64,000 nucleotides of DNA from Cellvibrio sp. PSBB023 (GCF_002007605.1 NZ_CP019799.1:2768001-2832000), one strand, 5' to 3'. Counted from the stretch's first letter, positions 9,281-19,056 are shown. Program-made: numbers and translations. The notes: generated from the sequence alone by a model not told the origin.

Positions 9281-10483
9281 ATGCATTCATCCTTACGATT
9301 CGCCTTGGCGTTGGCTGCAGTTTGCCAACTGCCAATGGCACTTGCCGCTGCTCCCGCCAATACCCCTGCCCCCGCTACTGCCCAAGCTGCGCTGGAAGCA
9401 GAGTGGCAAACCTACATTACCCGCTCACAGGAACTGCGCAAGTTGGATCAACAGCAACTGCGCAAGGAAATGAAACGCCGTGGCCTGAAAGAGCCACTGC
9501 TGCCGGCCTATACCAAAGAGTTCGGGTTTGAGACAGAGCAGCCGCTGGAGTGGTTTACCTCCACCGAAGGCAAGGCAATCATGGAAGCCATTCTGTCGTT
9601 GCAAACGCCGACCGGCGGCTGGTCAAAGCGCACAGACATGACCAAAAAGCGCAAACCCGGTATGGCGTTTGGCAACGAAAAAAACTACATCCCCACCTTT
9701 GACAATGACGCGACCAGCAAGCAATTAACGCTGCTCGCCAAGGCCTATACTGCTACCGGCGACAAAACCTATCAGGAGGCCTTTGCGCGCGGCCTGACAC
9801 TTATTTTCAATGCCCAGTACCCCAATGGTGGCTGGCCACAAAATTATCCGCTGGTCGGCGGCTATCACAACTACATCACCTACAACGATTCACTGATGGT
9901 CAACCTGATGTTTTTGTTGCGCGATGTGGCCAACGGCGAAGGCAATTATGCATTTGTGAGCAAAGAGCAGCGCGCGCTGGCGCAACGCAGTTTGGACAAG
10001 GCCATCCAATGTGCCCTGAACACACAAGTGTTAATCAACGGCCAACCCACCGTCTGGGGCGCACAACACGATCCTATTACCCTGATGCCTGCGAAGGCGC
10101 GCGCTTATGAAATGGCCTCGCTGACCAGCGCTGAAAGTGTGTGGATGGTGGAGTTCTTCATGGGACTGGAAAACCCCAGTGCGGACGTGATCAATGCCGT
10201 TCACGGCGCGGCGGCATGGTATGAGGCCACCAAAATCACAGGGAAAACCTGGGTTCGAGGTGAAGCCGAGTTGAAAGATGACGCCAATGCTCCCGCGCTG
10301 TGGTCGCGCTTTTATGAATTGGGCACCAACAAACCGATATTTGGGGACCGCGACGGCTCGGTTCACTACGAGATAGGCAAGGTATCCAAGGAGCGTCGCG
10401 AAGGTTACGCCTGGTACACCACATCGCCCGCCAAAGTATTAAAGCACTATGCCAAGTGGGCCAAGAAATACCCGCGTGCGTGA
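9281..10483 (+). CDS. Secreted pectate lyase, polysaccharide lyase family 10
   Basis: This 400-residue protein has a signal peptide (residues 1 to about 22, ending ALA-AA), an A/P-rich linker and a single PL10 catalytic domain. Family-like blocks include QTPTGGWSKRTDM, YIPTFDNDATSKQL, YPNGGWPQNYPL, ITYNDSLMVNLM and PTVWGAQHDP. PL10 enzymes cut polygalacturonate by calcium-dependent beta-elimination in the periplasm or outside the cell. No carbohydrate-binding module is present, unlike some larger Cellvibrio plant-wall enzymes. It is monocistronic: its own leader lies upstream and a strong terminator downstream. The substrate is inferred from family membership. Confidence 0.92.
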   Translation: MHSSLRFALALAAVCQLPMALAAAPANTPAPATAQAALEAEWQTYITRSQELRKLDQQQLRKEMKRRGLKEPLLPAYTKEFGFETEQPLEWFTSTEGKAIMEAILSLQTPTGGWSKRTDMTKKRKPGMAFGNEKNYIPTFDNDATSKQLTLLAKAYTATGDKTYQEAFARGLTLIFNAQYPNGGWPQNYPLVGGYHNYITYNDSLMVNLMFLLRDVANGEGNYAFVSKEQRALAQRSLDKAIQCALNTQVLINGQPTVWGAQHDPITLMPAKARAYEMASLTSAESVWMVEFFMGLENPSADVINAVHGAAAWYEATKITGKTWVRGEAELKDDANAPALWSRFYELGTNKPIFGDRDGSVHYEIGKVSKERREGYAWYTTSPAKVLKHYAKWAKKYPRA

Positions 10484-10498
10484 GTCGCATTACCACCA

Positions 10499-10530
10499 CC
10501 AAAGGCGCCAACCGGCGCCTTTGGTTTTTT
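10499..10530 (+). terminator. Intrinsic terminator after the pectate lyase gene
   Basis: CCAAAGGCGCC and GGCGCCTTTGG pair perfectly over 11 bp around AACC and are followed by TTTTTT. It also lies just beyond the 3' end of the convergent gene at 10539. Confidence 0.93.
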
Positions 10531-10538
10531 AAGGGGTG

Positions 10539-10997
10539 CTATTTAATCTCGCTCGACCAGACCTTCATGGTCTGCACCGCCAGCAATTTGCATTCACCTT
10601 GCACCGCAACATAAGTGCGCATGAATTGGTAGCGCGAGGTGCGATAGGTTTTTCCATCGCTATTCCATTTATCCACGCTGCTCAAGCCGTGTAGCACGAC
10701 AGTATCTGCCAAGCGATGGGTAACAATATCGTGCGAGCGTCGCTGTTTGGATTGCTCGGCAGGTTGCTGGACCCGTGCGATTAACTCCGCTTTGTTTTCT
10801 TTCATGCTCGCGAGGTTGTGTACCCAATAAAACGTCGGTGCCAGGAGAGCTTGCAAAAACGCTGCATCACCCGTTTGCAATGCCGTCTCATAGCGCGCAT
10901 CCAGAGCAATCAATGCCTCTGTCTGCAAGCAGTCCTGAGCCGCCAGTGGATTGGCCCAAGCACAGGCGCACAACAACAGTAGCAATCGTTTTTTCAT
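10539..10997 (-). CDS. Exported NTF2-like (DUF4440-type) protein
   Basis: This 152-residue protein begins MKKRLLLLLCACAWANPLAAQ, a signal peptide cleaved about residue 21. The rest looks like a SnoaL/NTF2-like alpha+beta domain of the DUF4440 type: an N-terminal helix with ALDARYETALQTGDAAFLQ, then FYWVHN and strands around DTVVLHGL. Such domains bind small molecules or act as enzymes or immunity factors, and function cannot be assigned. The ATG at 10997 was chosen because the longer frame adds an extra hydrophobic stretch before the signal peptide. Confidence 0.7.
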   Translation of the reverse strand: MKKRLLLLLCACAWANPLAAQDCLQTEALIALDARYETALQTGDAAFLQALLAPTFYWVHNLASMKENKAELIARVQQPAEQSKQRRSHDIVTHRLADTVVLHGLSSVDKWNSDGKTYRTSRYQFMRTYVAVQGECKLLAVQTMKVWSSEIK

Positions 10998-11322
10998 AAG
11001 TATGTCCTGGCTAAAACCTAAAAATAACACATAAAAAAAAGCCGACACCACAGGATGCCGGCCAAGACCATACTAGATTACAAATAAAGGGATTCCAAAC
11101 CGGGCTTCTAAAAACCCGCCCATAAGCTATTGATCTCTCCTACATCAATGAGGCAACCCAGCGGAACTCGTTGCACTCACAGGAAGTAACAGCTTCCGGT
11201 TAATTCAGTATTGTTCGTTTTTTGCTCATTGCCAGTTTTTGTCATACAAACGTTAAATTATTTTGCAATAACCAAAACTGACTCATGCGAAATGGCTATA
11301 AATATTCAAGCCAGTGTAATTG

Positions 11323-11667
11323 TCAGGGCGCGGTGCTGTTACGCCCCATCAATACCAGGGTTTGATTGATCAGGTTTTCCAACCGTGCCGCTGTGGTGGA
11401 GCGTAGGGCAAAATCATCCACCAACTTTCGCAGGCGACTGAGTTTTGGGCGCGCCGCGCGAAATTCTTCTGTGACTGATTCGTAGGCGAGATGATGATCC
11501 TGCACGCTCAATTTATTTAATTCTGATAACTCTGCATGCAGCGCACTGATTAAATCGTAGAAAAAATCCTTGCGATCTAAACTATTGGCTTCCCAATAGG
11601 CTTGATCCAAACCATTGAGTAAATCCTCCAATGTGCGGATTGCATTTGAAATACTGTGGACAGACAT
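11323..11667 (-). CDS. Hypothetical helical protein
   Basis: This is a 114-residue, largely alpha-helical, soluble protein starting MSVHSISNAIRTLEDLL. I do not recognise the family. There is no signal peptide, membrane segment or metal motif. Heptad-like leucines (LISALHAELSELNKL; LSRLRKLVDDFAL) suggest a helical bundle. It is divergent from the LysE-family gene with a gap of about 100 bases. The 270 bases on its downstream side, to 11050, hold no gene I can support. Confidence 0.6.
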   Translation of the reverse strand: MSVHSISNAIRTLEDLLNGLDQAYWEANSLDRKDFFYDLISALHAELSELNKLSVQDHHLAYESVTEEFRAARPKLSRLRKLVDDFALRSTTAARLENLINQTLVLMGRNSTAP

Positions 11668-11767
11668 AAAACACCTTTGCACTCATCGATTGATCGCTTG
11701 AGTATAGAAGACTTTAGCGACGCTGCGCGCCCTCTGCTAGACTGCCGGGCTCGCTCAAGGATCTGCT

Positions 11768-12382
11768 ATGTCGCTCGAACAACTCTGGTTATTCACCAGC
11801 ATTACCCTGATTGTCTCCGCCAGCCCCGGCCCGGTCATGCTCGCCTGCATGATTGATGCAGGCCGCTATGGAATTGTTAAATCGTTTTACACCATGGCGG
11901 GTGCCAGTGCAGGCAATCTGGTATTGATGCTCTTGTCTGCACTGGGGCTTGGATTGTTGGTGGAACAAGCGGAGTGGATTTTTCACGCGATCAAATGGAT
12001 TGGCGCGGCGTATTTGGTGTATTTGGGTGTGCAATTGTGGCGCACGCCACTGCAGGCGATGGAAGTGGCTGCACGGGATATTCGCAGCCAGCACTTATTT
12101 AGCAAAGCATTTCTGGTGGCAGTTACCAACCCCAAGGGGCTGGTGTATTTTGGCGCGCTCTTTCCGCAATTTATCGATATACAACAACCCATGCCGCCGC
12201 AGTTTGCGCTGCTCACGGTTATTTTTTTAGTGATTGATTTAATCTGGATGGCAATCTACGCCCTTGGCGGGCGCAGCATTATGCGCTGGTTGCGATCGCC
12301 GGAGCACCAACGGTGGTTCAATTGGATTTCCGGTAGCGTGCTTATCATCGCCGGTATTGCACTGGCGCTCAGCAAGTTGTAA
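11768..12382 (+). CDS. LysE/RhtB-family amino acid exporter
   Basis: This 204-residue inner-membrane protein has about six hydrophobic helices. The family signature SASPGPVMLACMIDAGRYG lies near residues 19-37, and VTNPKGLVYFGALFPQFID near 117 is typical of the second half. The family exports amino acids such as lysine, homoserine or threonine, or related metabolites; the substrate cannot be read from sequence. It stands alone and converges on cysA. Confidence 0.88.
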   Translation: MSLEQLWLFTSITLIVSASPGPVMLACMIDAGRYGIVKSFYTMAGASAGNLVLMLLSALGLGLLVEQAEWIFHAIKWIGAAYLVYLGVQLWRTPLQAMEVAARDIRSQHLFSKAFLVAVTNPKGLVYFGALFPQFIDIQQPMPPQFALLTVIFLVIDLIWMAIYALGGRSIMRWLRSPEHQRWFNWISGSVLIIAGIALALSKL

Positions 12383-12403
12383 CTATTTTATCGTTACAAC
12401 TTG
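12373..12403. repeat. Inverted repeat between convergent genes
   Basis: CAAGTTGTAAC (12373-12383) and GTTACAACTTG (12393-12403) pair perfectly. The left arm overlaps the last codons of the LysE-family gene. There is no T run, so termination is possible but weakly supported. Confidence 0.5.
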
Positions 12404-12420
12404 CCAATCCTTTGCCCGCA

Positions 12421-13479
12421 TCAGGGCTGCAAAAAGATTTTTGAGGCCGTGGGTTTGGCATAAAGTTCGGCGCCCACCGTTAAATTCAAACTGCGTTCCT
12501 GTGCACGCGGTAATTCCACATGCAACACATCGTTATTTAACTGATGCAACAACTCAATGCGCAATACCGAACCTGCCGTGCTGACATGGGCAACCCGCGC
12601 CGGAATTGCGCCTTCGCTATTGGTTGAACTCAATTCAATATCATGCGGGCGAACATAGGCCACGGCGGCCTGCCCTTTAACATTGTTGTGCTCAGGGGCG
12701 GGCAATTTGTATTCGCCAATATGCGCCCAACCATCGTCCACGCGGCTGTGAAATAAATTCACTTGCCCGATAAAATCGTACACAAATGGGCTGGCCGGAT
12801 TGTTGTAAATATCATCGGGCGAACCAATTTGCTCGATATTGCCTTTGTTCAATACGACAATTTTGTCCGCCACTTCCATCGCCTCTTCCTGATCGTGGGT
12901 TACAAAAATGGAAGTGATGTGCAATTCATCATGCAGGCGACGCAACCAGCGACGTAAATCTTTGCGCACCTTTGCATCCAGGGCGCCAAAGGGTTCATCC
13001 AACAGCAACACTTTTGGTTCTACCGCCAGTGCACGCGCCAGCGCAATACGCTGACGCTGGCCACCAGACAATTGATGCGGATAGCGATCGGCCAACCAAT
13101 CCAACTGCACCAATTCCAATAATTCATGCACGCGTTTTTTAATAAATTCATTGCTTGGACGTGTTTCTTTTGGTCTGACGGTCAGACCAAAGGCGACGTT
13201 ATCAAACACCGTCATATGGCGAAACAAGGCGTAGTGTTGGAATACAAAACCGACATTGCGCTCGCGCACATGCACATTGGTTGCGTCCTCGCCGTGAAAG
13301 TGCACACTACCTGTATCGGGGTTTTCAAGCCCGGCGATAATGCGCAGCAATGTGGTTTTTCCGCAGCCGGAAGGGCCAAGTAATGCGACCAATTCACCGG
13401 AGGGAAAATCCAGCGATACATTATTCAAAGCAGTAAAGTTGCCAAAGGTTTTATGCAGGTTCTTAACTTCGATACTCAT
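12421..13479 (-). CDS. cysA: Sulfate/thiosulfate ABC transporter ATP-binding protein
   Basis: This 352-residue ATPase energises sulfate import with CysT and CysW. It has Walker A GPSGCGKT (residues 35-42), signature [15 protein letters not shown], Walker [14 protein letters not shown] and a switch histidine in [13 protein letters not shown]-terminal TOBE-like regulatory region follows ([17 protein letters not shown]). I chose the start at 13479 ([15 protein letters not shown]). It is the last gene of the oscA-to-cysA block; the 171-base gap from cysW contains a palindromic repeat. Confidence 0.95.
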   Translation of the reverse strand: MSIEVKNLHKTFGNFTALNNVSLDFPSGELVALLGPSGCGKTTLLRIIAGLENPDTGSVHFHGEDATNVHVRERNVGFVFQHYALFRHMTVFDNVAFGLTVRPKETRPSNEFIKKRVHELLELVQLDWLADRYPHQLSGGQRQRIALARALAVEPKVLLLDEPFGALDAKVRKDLRRWLRRLHDELHITSIFVTHDQEEAMEVADKIVVLNKGNIEQIGSPDDIYNNPASPFVYDFIGQVNLFHSRVDDGWAHIGEYKLPAPEHNNVKGQAAVAYVRPHDIELSSTNSEGAIPARVAHVSTAGSVLRIELLHQLNNDVLHVELPRAQERSLNLTVGAELYAKPTASKIFLQP

Positions 13480-13523
13480 AACTTTTCTCAAAAAAATAGG
13501 TATTTTCGGAGTAATCGGGACTT

Positions 13524-13610
13524 CGATAATTCATGTCAGACACGCTGTGAATACGTCCTTGTACGCTCAGCGTCGGCATCCTGCCTCCGATGGTCTGCCA
13601 TAAATTATCG
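13524..13610. repeat. Palindromic intergenic element between cysW and cysA
   Basis: The outer arms at 13524-13541 and 13593-13610 are complementary at 16 of 18 positions (CGATAATTCATGTCAGAC against GTCTGCCATAAATTATCG). The interior includes GTGAATACGTCCTTGTACGC, which resembles dispersed intergenic elements in related gammaproteobacteria. Only this copy was seen in the window, so its repetitive nature is from memory and unproven here. Confidence 0.6.
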
Positions 13611-13650
13611 AATTCCCTCCTGATCGTTGATCGCATTTACACCATAAAAA

Positions 13651-14547
13651 TTACTGTGCATTTGCCGCGCGAACAGCCAGTTCATGTTCGCGCGCCGCTT
13701 TCCACTCTAATAAACTTTTTAATACCAATGTCACCAAGGCCAATAAAGCCAGCAGCGAGGCAACAGCAAAGGCGGCGGCAAATTGGTATTCGTTGTACAG
13801 GATTTCAATGTGCAACGGCAGGGTATTGGTTTTCTCACGGATTTTTCCCGAGACCACACTCACCGCACCAAACTCACCCATGGCGCGCGCATTACACAAG
13901 ATCATGCCGTACAAGAGTGCCCACTTCACCGATGGCAAGGTCACTCGCCAAAACATTTTCCAGCCACTGGCACCAAGTGTAATGGCGGCTTCTTCTTGTT
14001 CCTTGCCCTGCTCTTGCATCAGCGGAATTAATTCGCGGGCAATAAACGGAAAGGTGACAAACATTGTGGCTAATACAATACCGGGAATGGCAAACATAAT
14101 TTGTATATCGTGATCGCCCAGCCAATCGCCAAAGAACCCCTGACGACCAAAGAGCAACATATAAATCAAACCCGCAATCACTGGCGATACTGCAAAGGGT
14201 AAATCGATCATGGTGATGACAAATTGTTTACCGCGAAAATCAAATTTGGCAATTGCCCAAGCGGCAGCCAAACCAAAAACCAGGTTACAGGGTACGGCAA
14301 TCACTGCCGCAATCAGCGTGAGTTTAATCGCATGGGCGGCGGCCGGTTCGGTAATGGATGCCCAGTACACGGCAGCGCCTTTGGCAAAGGCTTCACTGAA
14401 AACAATAATCAGTGGTAAGAATAAAAATAGCGCAAGAAACGTGAGCGCCACAGTAATTAATACAATCCGCACCCAGGGAGATTCGCTGGTCGCAGAGTGA
14501 GCGGCGCCGGTTTTGCGCGCGCCCAGGGATGAAATAGCACCGGCCAT
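13651..14547 (-). CDS. cysW: Sulfate ABC transporter permease CysW
   Basis: This 298-residue inner-membrane permease has about six helices and the conserved EAA loop that contacts the ATPase (EQEEAAITLGASGWKMFWRV). Other family blocks are DLPFAVSPVIAGLIYML and ARAMGEFGAVSVVSG. The start is the ATG at 14547, with AGGAGG a few bases upstream. The gap to cysT is two bases, so the two permease genes are translationally close. Confidence 0.95.
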   Translation of the reverse strand: MAGAISSLGARKTGAAHSATSESPWVRIVLITVALTFLALFLFLPLIIVFSEAFAKGAAVYWASITEPAAAHAIKLTLIAAVIAVPCNLVFGLAAAWAIAKFDFRGKQFVITMIDLPFAVSPVIAGLIYMLLFGRQGFFGDWLGDHDIQIMFAIPGIVLATMFVTFPFIARELIPLMQEQGKEQEEAAITLGASGWKMFWRVTLPSVKWALLYGMILCNARAMGEFGAVSVVSGKIREKTNTLPLHIEILYNEYQFAAAFAVASLLALLALVTLVLKSLLEWKAAREHELAVRAANAQ

Positions 14548-14549
14548 GA

Positions 14550-15434
14550 TTAACCTCCTGTGCGCTTGTGGCTCCAATGCTGGAGCAGATTAATGAGCAG
14601 TAATAACACAAAGGAGAAAATCAACATCACGGTGCCCAGTGCGGCTGCACCGGCGTAATCAAATTCTTCCAGCTTGGTCATGATTAACAGTGGCGTAATT
14701 TCTGTTTTAAACGGCATGTTGCCACTGATAAAAACTACCGAGCCATATTCACCAATAGCGCGAGCAAAAGCCAAAGCAAATCCGGTCAGCAGCGAGGGAA
14801 TTAATGCAGGCAACAAGACGCGAATAAAGGTTTGCAAGCGCGTTGCACCTAAACTGGCCGCGGCCTCTTCCACTTCCGATTCCAAATCCGCCAGCACCGG
14901 CTGTACCGTGCGCACTACAAACGGCAAACCAATAAAGGTCAGCGCGACTGTCACACCTAACCAGGTGTAGGCAATTTTAATATCCGCCAACCAAAACCAC
15001 TGACCAACCCAACCTTTAGTGGTGTAAAGCGCGGTCAGCGCAATACCGGCGACGGCGGTGGGCAATGCAAAGGGTAAATCCACCAACGCATCCACGACGC
15101 GTTTGCCAAAAAAGTTGTAGCGCACCAATACCCACGCCACGATTAATCCAAAAAATAAATTTAAGCTAGCCGCCGTGAAGGCAGCGCCAAACGTGAGTTT
15201 ATAACTGGCCAGTGCGCGCGCATTACTCACCACGCCCCAGAGCTCTGACCAACTGAGTTCCAGTGCCTTAATGACCAAACCGGCGAGCGGGATAAATACA
15301 ATCAAGCTGGCATAGAGTGCAGCCAAGCCCAGAGATAAACCAAAACCGGGCAGTACGGATTTCTTTACCCAAGGATTCTTTGGCGGGACAACTGGCGCGC
15401 TGACGGCCAGTGCTGAAGCGGAAAGTTCACTCAT
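14550..15434 (-). CDS. cysT: Sulfate ABC transporter permease CysT (CysU)
   Basis: This 294-residue permease partners CysW. It has about six transmembrane helices, and its EAA loop reads EVEEAAASLGATRLQTFIRV. The blocks DLPFALPTAVAGIALTALY and ARAIGEYGSVVFISGNMPF are typical of CysT. It lies between sbp (upstream, across a palindromic repeat) and cysW. Confidence 0.95.
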   Translation of the reverse strand: MSELSASALAVSAPVVPPKNPWVKKSVLPGFGLSLGLAALYASLIVFIPLAGLVIKALELSWSELWGVVSNARALASYKLTFGAAFTAASLNLFFGLIVAWVLVRYNFFGKRVVDALVDLPFALPTAVAGIALTALYTTKGWVGQWFWLADIKIAYTWLGVTVALTFIGLPFVVRTVQPVLADLESEVEEAAASLGATRLQTFIRVLLPALIPSLLTGFALAFARAIGEYGSVVFISGNMPFKTEITPLLIMTKLEEFDYAGAAALGTVMLIFSFVLLLLINLLQHWSHKRTGG

Positions 15435-15478
15435 CGATCAATCTCTTTTTGTACCTGTGGTCAGGAAACAGATTATTT

Positions 15479-15621
15479 AATCCCTCCCCAGCCCTCCCTT
15501 TTTCAGCGGGAGGGGGCCACTCCCCCTTCGTAAATAAATCAGGAGATTAACGTCACCCTGTTATAAATTACTTGAGAGCGTAGCGCCTCCCCTTTGAAAA
15601 AGAGGAGGCTGGGAGGGGATT
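15479..15621. repeat. CT/AG-rich inverted-repeat element between sbp and cysT
   Basis: The arms are AATCCCTCCCCAGCCCTCCC plus TTTTT (15479-15503) and its near complement at 15597-15621, with a shorter hairpin inside (CGGGAGGGGGCCACTCCCCC). A related, more compact element lies at 24871-24943 between ahpC and ahpF. It fills most of the 191-base gap between two genes of one operon. Confidence 0.75.
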
Positions 15622-15625
15622 GGTT

Positions 15626-16618
15626 TTATTGATAAATCTGATCAAAAATACCGCCATCACCGAAGTGGAAAGGCTGTGCTTTTGCCCAACCACCAAAGTC
15701 ATCGATGGTAACCAAATCCAATTTCGGGAAAGTTTTGGCATAGGCTTCCGCTACTTGGGCATCGCGTGGGCGATAGTAGTGTTTAGCTGCTATGTTTTGA
15801 CCTTCTTTGGTGTAAAGGTATTCCAGGTAAGCTTTAGCAACCTCGGCATTGCCTTTTGCTGCGGCATTTTTATCCACTACAGCAACAGAGGGTTCGGCCA
15901 AAATGGAAATACTGGGTACAACAATTTCTACTTCATCTTCACCCAATTCGTTGATGGCAAGGAAGGCTTCGTTTTCCCACGCCAGCAGTACATCGCCAAT
16001 ACCACGTTGCACAAATGTGGTGGTTGAGCCACGCGCACCGGTATCCAATACCGGAACGTTTTGGAACAGTTTACGCAAAAACTCTTTTGCACCTGCGTCA
16101 TCCTGACCTTGTTTTTTCGCGTAGGCCCAGGCGGCCAAATAGTTCCAACGCGCACCACCAGAGGTTTTCGGGTTAGGCGTAATAACCTCTACACCTTTTT
16201 TCACCAGGTCATCCCAATCCTTAATATTTTTGGGGTTGCCTTTGCGCACCAGGAATACAATTGTGGAGGTGTAGGGCGCACTGTTGTTTGGCAGCTTGGT
16301 TACCCAATCGGCAGGCAATAGGCCACTGATTTTTGCGATAGGATCAATGTCACCGGCAAGTGCCAGTGTCACTACATCCGCACGCAAACCATCAATTACC
16401 GCACGCGATTGCGCACCGGAACCACCGTGTGACTGATCCACTTTTACATTGTCACCGGTCTTTTCTTTCCAGTATTTTGCGAAGGCCGCATTAAAGTCAC
16501 GGTAGAGTTCACGGGTTGGATCGTAAGATACGTTCAACAGCGCCACGTCTTTGGCAAAGACGCTCACGCTGATCAAACTGGCCACCAATACAGCGGCCGT
16601 TTTTGTAAATAATTTCAT
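15626..16618 (-). CDS. sbp: Periplasmic sulfate-binding protein
   Basis: This 330-residue protein has a signal peptide of 22 residues (cleavage after SVSVFA). It delivers sulfate to CysTWA in the periplasm. Diagnostic blocks include [66 protein letters not shown] and [12 protein letters not shown]. It is preceded by the porin gene and followed by cysTWA. Thiosulfate-binding CysP is the main alternative; gene order and sequence favour Sbp. Confidence 0.93.
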   Translation of the reverse strand: MKLFTKTAAVLVASLISVSVFAKDVALLNVSYDPTRELYRDFNAAFAKYWKEKTGDNVKVDQSHGGSGAQSRAVIDGLRADVVTLALAGDIDPIAKISGLLPADWVTKLPNNSAPYTSTIVFLVRKGNPKNIKDWDDLVKKGVEVITPNPKTSGGARWNYLAAWAYAKKQGQDDAGAKEFLRKLFQNVPVLDTGARGSTTTFVQRGIGDVLLAWENEAFLAINELGEDEVEIVVPSISILAEPSVAVVDKNAAAKGNAEVAKAYLEYLYTKEGQNIAAKHYYRPRDAQVAEAYAKTFPKLDLVTIDDFGGWAKAQPFHFGDGGIFDQIYQ

Positions 16619-16666
16619 GATAGAACCTCACTAAAAAATAATTCGATGTGCCCGTTCGCTATTGAT

Positions 16667-17917
16667 TTAGAAACGGAAATCAAGACCCAGGGCAAAGGTG
16701 CTATCCGTTGCGGCTTTAGGGCTTATTAACTTATCGCCTTCAGTTTCAAGGCTGGCGTAATAGGCAAACAAACGAGTGCCTGCATTAAAGTTGTAATCCA
16801 CACCCACCGCTAAGGCATCAGCATCTACATCGCTATAGGCTGCATTGGTGGGCGTGCTGGTTGAATGGCCGTACTGAATTTTGGCAGTCCATGGTCCCGC
16901 CACTTTCCACTGTGCATTGAGCACATAACCGTCTTGCTCTTTGAAGGCATTACCTGAGGCGCCATCCCATTCAGAGAGTGGGTTCAAACCATTTTGCGCG
17001 CCCAAACCTGTGCCATTAGTGCCCACAAATGTGGAGAAACCACCGAGTGAATCAAAATCTTCATGACGCTCTGCAGTTTGATAAATAGCACCGAGTTTTA
17101 CCGGGCCGAGGGATACTTCACCCAACGCACGGAACACATCGCTGGTAGCCACATTGCGATCAAACGCGGCACCTACAAACCATTTGGATTTACCGTACAC
17201 CACAGACACCGATTGACCTGATGCGAAACCATTATCGTCTTGCGGGTTGGTCGCACTGACTTCCACACCGGTTTCTTCTGCCTGAATAGCGGCGATATTC
17301 ACTTCCAAACCGCCCAACAAAATAGGCGAGGTATATTGGATTACGTTATCCGGACGGTTTTCGCCAACCAGATAGGAGCCGATATCGGCCAAAGGCGCAT
17401 CGTTAAAACGATCAATATCGCTGCGCAATACGGTGTTGGTCTGCAAGGTTTTTAACGGTGTATCGTTCTTACCGGCCAACAGCGAACCCCAGTCGCCGCG
17501 AATACCGGCAAAAATATTACGCTGGGTTAATTCGCGTCCGTTGCTGTTGGTGCCGTTGTCGACATCGATGCCGTATTCCACGCGGTAAAATATTTGTACG
17601 TTGGCGTTTGCATCAAAATCACCTTGCACACCTAAACGTGAGCCTGTACTTTCCAATGCAAAGGTATCCAACTCTGTTGTAATTCCGGTTCCACCAACAT
17701 GACTATAAGTTGTTGCACCAGGAGCAGTCAGTGGGAAATCAATTTTTTCCAAATCATATTGGCTGGCAGTCAAATAAACCTTGCCATAAAGTGTTGGAAA
17801 GCCTGCAAATGCATTGGCAGATACCGCAACACCTAATGCAACCGTTAATGCATTACGTTGAAAAGACGGGGTTGCAACAAGTGATCGTACAACCGACCAC
17901 GATTTTTGAAATGACAT
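16667..17917 (-). CDS. Gram-negative porin, probably for sulfate or sulfonates
   Basis: This 416-residue outer-membrane beta-barrel has a long signal peptide (cleavage around Ala38, SANAFA). Alternating strands follow, and a C-terminal phenylalanine (ALGLDFRF) serves as barrel-assembly signal. YGKVYLTASQYD and RLGVQGDFDANANVQIFYRVEYG are typical of the general porin superfamily. It lies 48 bases upstream of sbp, between oscA and the transporter genes. It may admit sulfate or organosulfur compounds; that role is inferred from position. Confidence 0.85.
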   Translation of the reverse strand: MSFQKSWSVVRSLVATPSFQRNALTVALGVAVSANAFAGFPTLYGKVYLTASQYDLEKIDFPLTAPGATTYSHVGGTGITTELDTFALESTGSRLGVQGDFDANANVQIFYRVEYGIDVDNGTNSNGRELTQRNIFAGIRGDWGSLLAGKNDTPLKTLQTNTVLRSDIDRFNDAPLADIGSYLVGENRPDNVIQYTSPILLGGLEVNIAAIQAEETGVEVSATNPQDDNGFASGQSVSVVYGKSKWFVGAAFDRNVATSDVFRALGEVSLGPVKLGAIYQTAERHEDFDSLGGFSTFVGTNGTGLGAQNGLNPLSEWDGASGNAFKEQDGYVLNAQWKVAGPWTAKIQYGHSTSTPTNAAYSDVDADALAVGVDYNFNAGTRLFAYYASLETEGDKLISPKAATDSTFALGLDFRF

Positions 17918-18010
17918 GCTAATCTCCTAAATTCACATATCACCTCCGGTGATCCGGTCAGTGTGTTTTTTGATTTTTTTTTAAAAACTCATTTAATAAA
18001 AACGCGCAGA

Positions 18011-18187
18011 TTATTTAGTGTTGACACCTTTATCCAAACGTTTCTTTTCACGGCGTTCAAGCTGCACTACCTGGCCATTGTGAATTTGAATTTCCAATGA
18101 ACCGAATTGAATTTGTGCCAGTTGATTTTTGATCTCTTCAAGCACGTCATCAGTAATAGTGGCAAGCCCGGCATTATGGTTTGCCAT
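18011..18187 (-). CDS. oscA: OscA/YezD-like small protein (DUF2292)
   Basis: This 58-residue protein is read from ATG 18187 to TAA 18011. The central FGSLEIQIHNGQVVQLERRE matches the DUF2292 pattern (GS-hydrophobic-I-Q-GKVVQIER-EK). Family members YezD of Bacillus and OscA of Pseudomonas are tied to sulfur metabolism; in Pseudomonas oscA lies directly upstream of sbp and is needed when sulfate is short. Here it heads the porin-sbp-cysTWA block, about 94 bases before the porin. Its molecular function is unknown. Confidence 0.85.
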   Translation of the reverse strand: MANHNAGLATITDDVLEEIKNQLAQIQFGSLEIQIHNGQVVQLERREKKRLDKGVNTK

Positions 18188-18423
18188 ATCAAAACCTCAT
18201 CTGTTAAGCCGGGCTCTGTAGCCTGTTGCCCAGCGACGAGGCCATAGTATTCAGGTGTTCTAAAAACTAAAAATACCGTTTTTTTATTAGCTTATAACTC
18301 TAAAAATAACCGACGATCTCGCAACAATGGAATAAGCAAAGAAATATCAGTTCTTTTTCAAATCCGTATAAAGCCTGTAATTTGCCCTCCATTGATCACG
18401 CCATAAGCAGAGGAGACCCTATC

Positions 18424-19056
18424 GTGGCCAGCCTGACGACACACCCCGCACACCTGAGCCAACACTCGCGCTTACCACACCAACTGGAAGCCTTCCCGGT
18501 ACTGATTGTTCCCGGGCTGCGCAATAGCGATGAACACCACTGGCAGAGTTTGTGGCAAGCACAATTGCCCCACAGCAAGCGCATCGCACTGGATAACTGG
18601 GACACACCGGATCTGGATAAGTGGAAAGCAGGCATACGCGCCGAATTGGCCGCGCTCGATAAACCGGCGGTCATCATCGCCCACAGCTTCGGCACTCTGG
18701 CGAGTGCGAGCATTGCCGCGGAATTTCCACACAAGATTGCGGCGCTATTTTTAGTAGCACCCGCCGACCCGGATAAGTTTCAGATTTCCCATCGATTGCC
18801 CCAGGACCCACTCAAGGTGCCAACCAAAATCATTGCCAGCAGCAACGATCCCTGGCTGACAGAAACCAAAGCGGCCATTTGGGCGCTGCAATGGGGAGCG
18901 GACTTTTTACGCCTGCGCAATGTTGGCCACATCAATAGCGATTCAGGCTTGGGGCTGTGGCCGCAGGGGATAGAAGAGTTGCGCGGCCTGCTGCGCAAAA
19001 CCCTGAGAACGCAGCACAAACCGCTGTTTGCAGACAAAAAAAATCGCGCGGCCTGA
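18424..19056 (+). CDS. RBBP9/YdeN-type alpha/beta hydrolase
   Basis: This 210-residue serine hydrolase has the early strand-loop VLIVPGLRNSDEHHWQSLW and the nucleophile elbow AHSFGT in the RBBP9 family position. A later Asp in SSNDPWL and a His in NVGHINSDSGLG complete a plausible triad. I chose GTG 18424 because GAGGAG at 18410-18415 is well placed. It is divergent from oscA; a gene of this type near sulfur genes suggests ester or organosulfur hydrolysis, but the substrate is unknown. Confidence 0.82.
   Translation: MASLTTHPAHLSQHSRLPHQLEAFPVLIVPGLRNSDEHHWQSLWQAQLPHSKRIALDNWDTPDLDKWKAGIRAELAALDKPAVIIAHSFGTLASASIAAEFPHKIAALFLVAPADPDKFQISHRLPQDPLKVPTKIIASSNDPWLTETKAAIWALQWGADFLRLRNVGHINSDSGLGLWPQGIEELRGLLRKTLRTQHKPLFADKKNRAA

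Noticed and set aside
13340..13603. Forward frame across the cysW-cysA gap
   Set aside because: The translation runs through the palindromic element and the start of cysA in the opposite sense.
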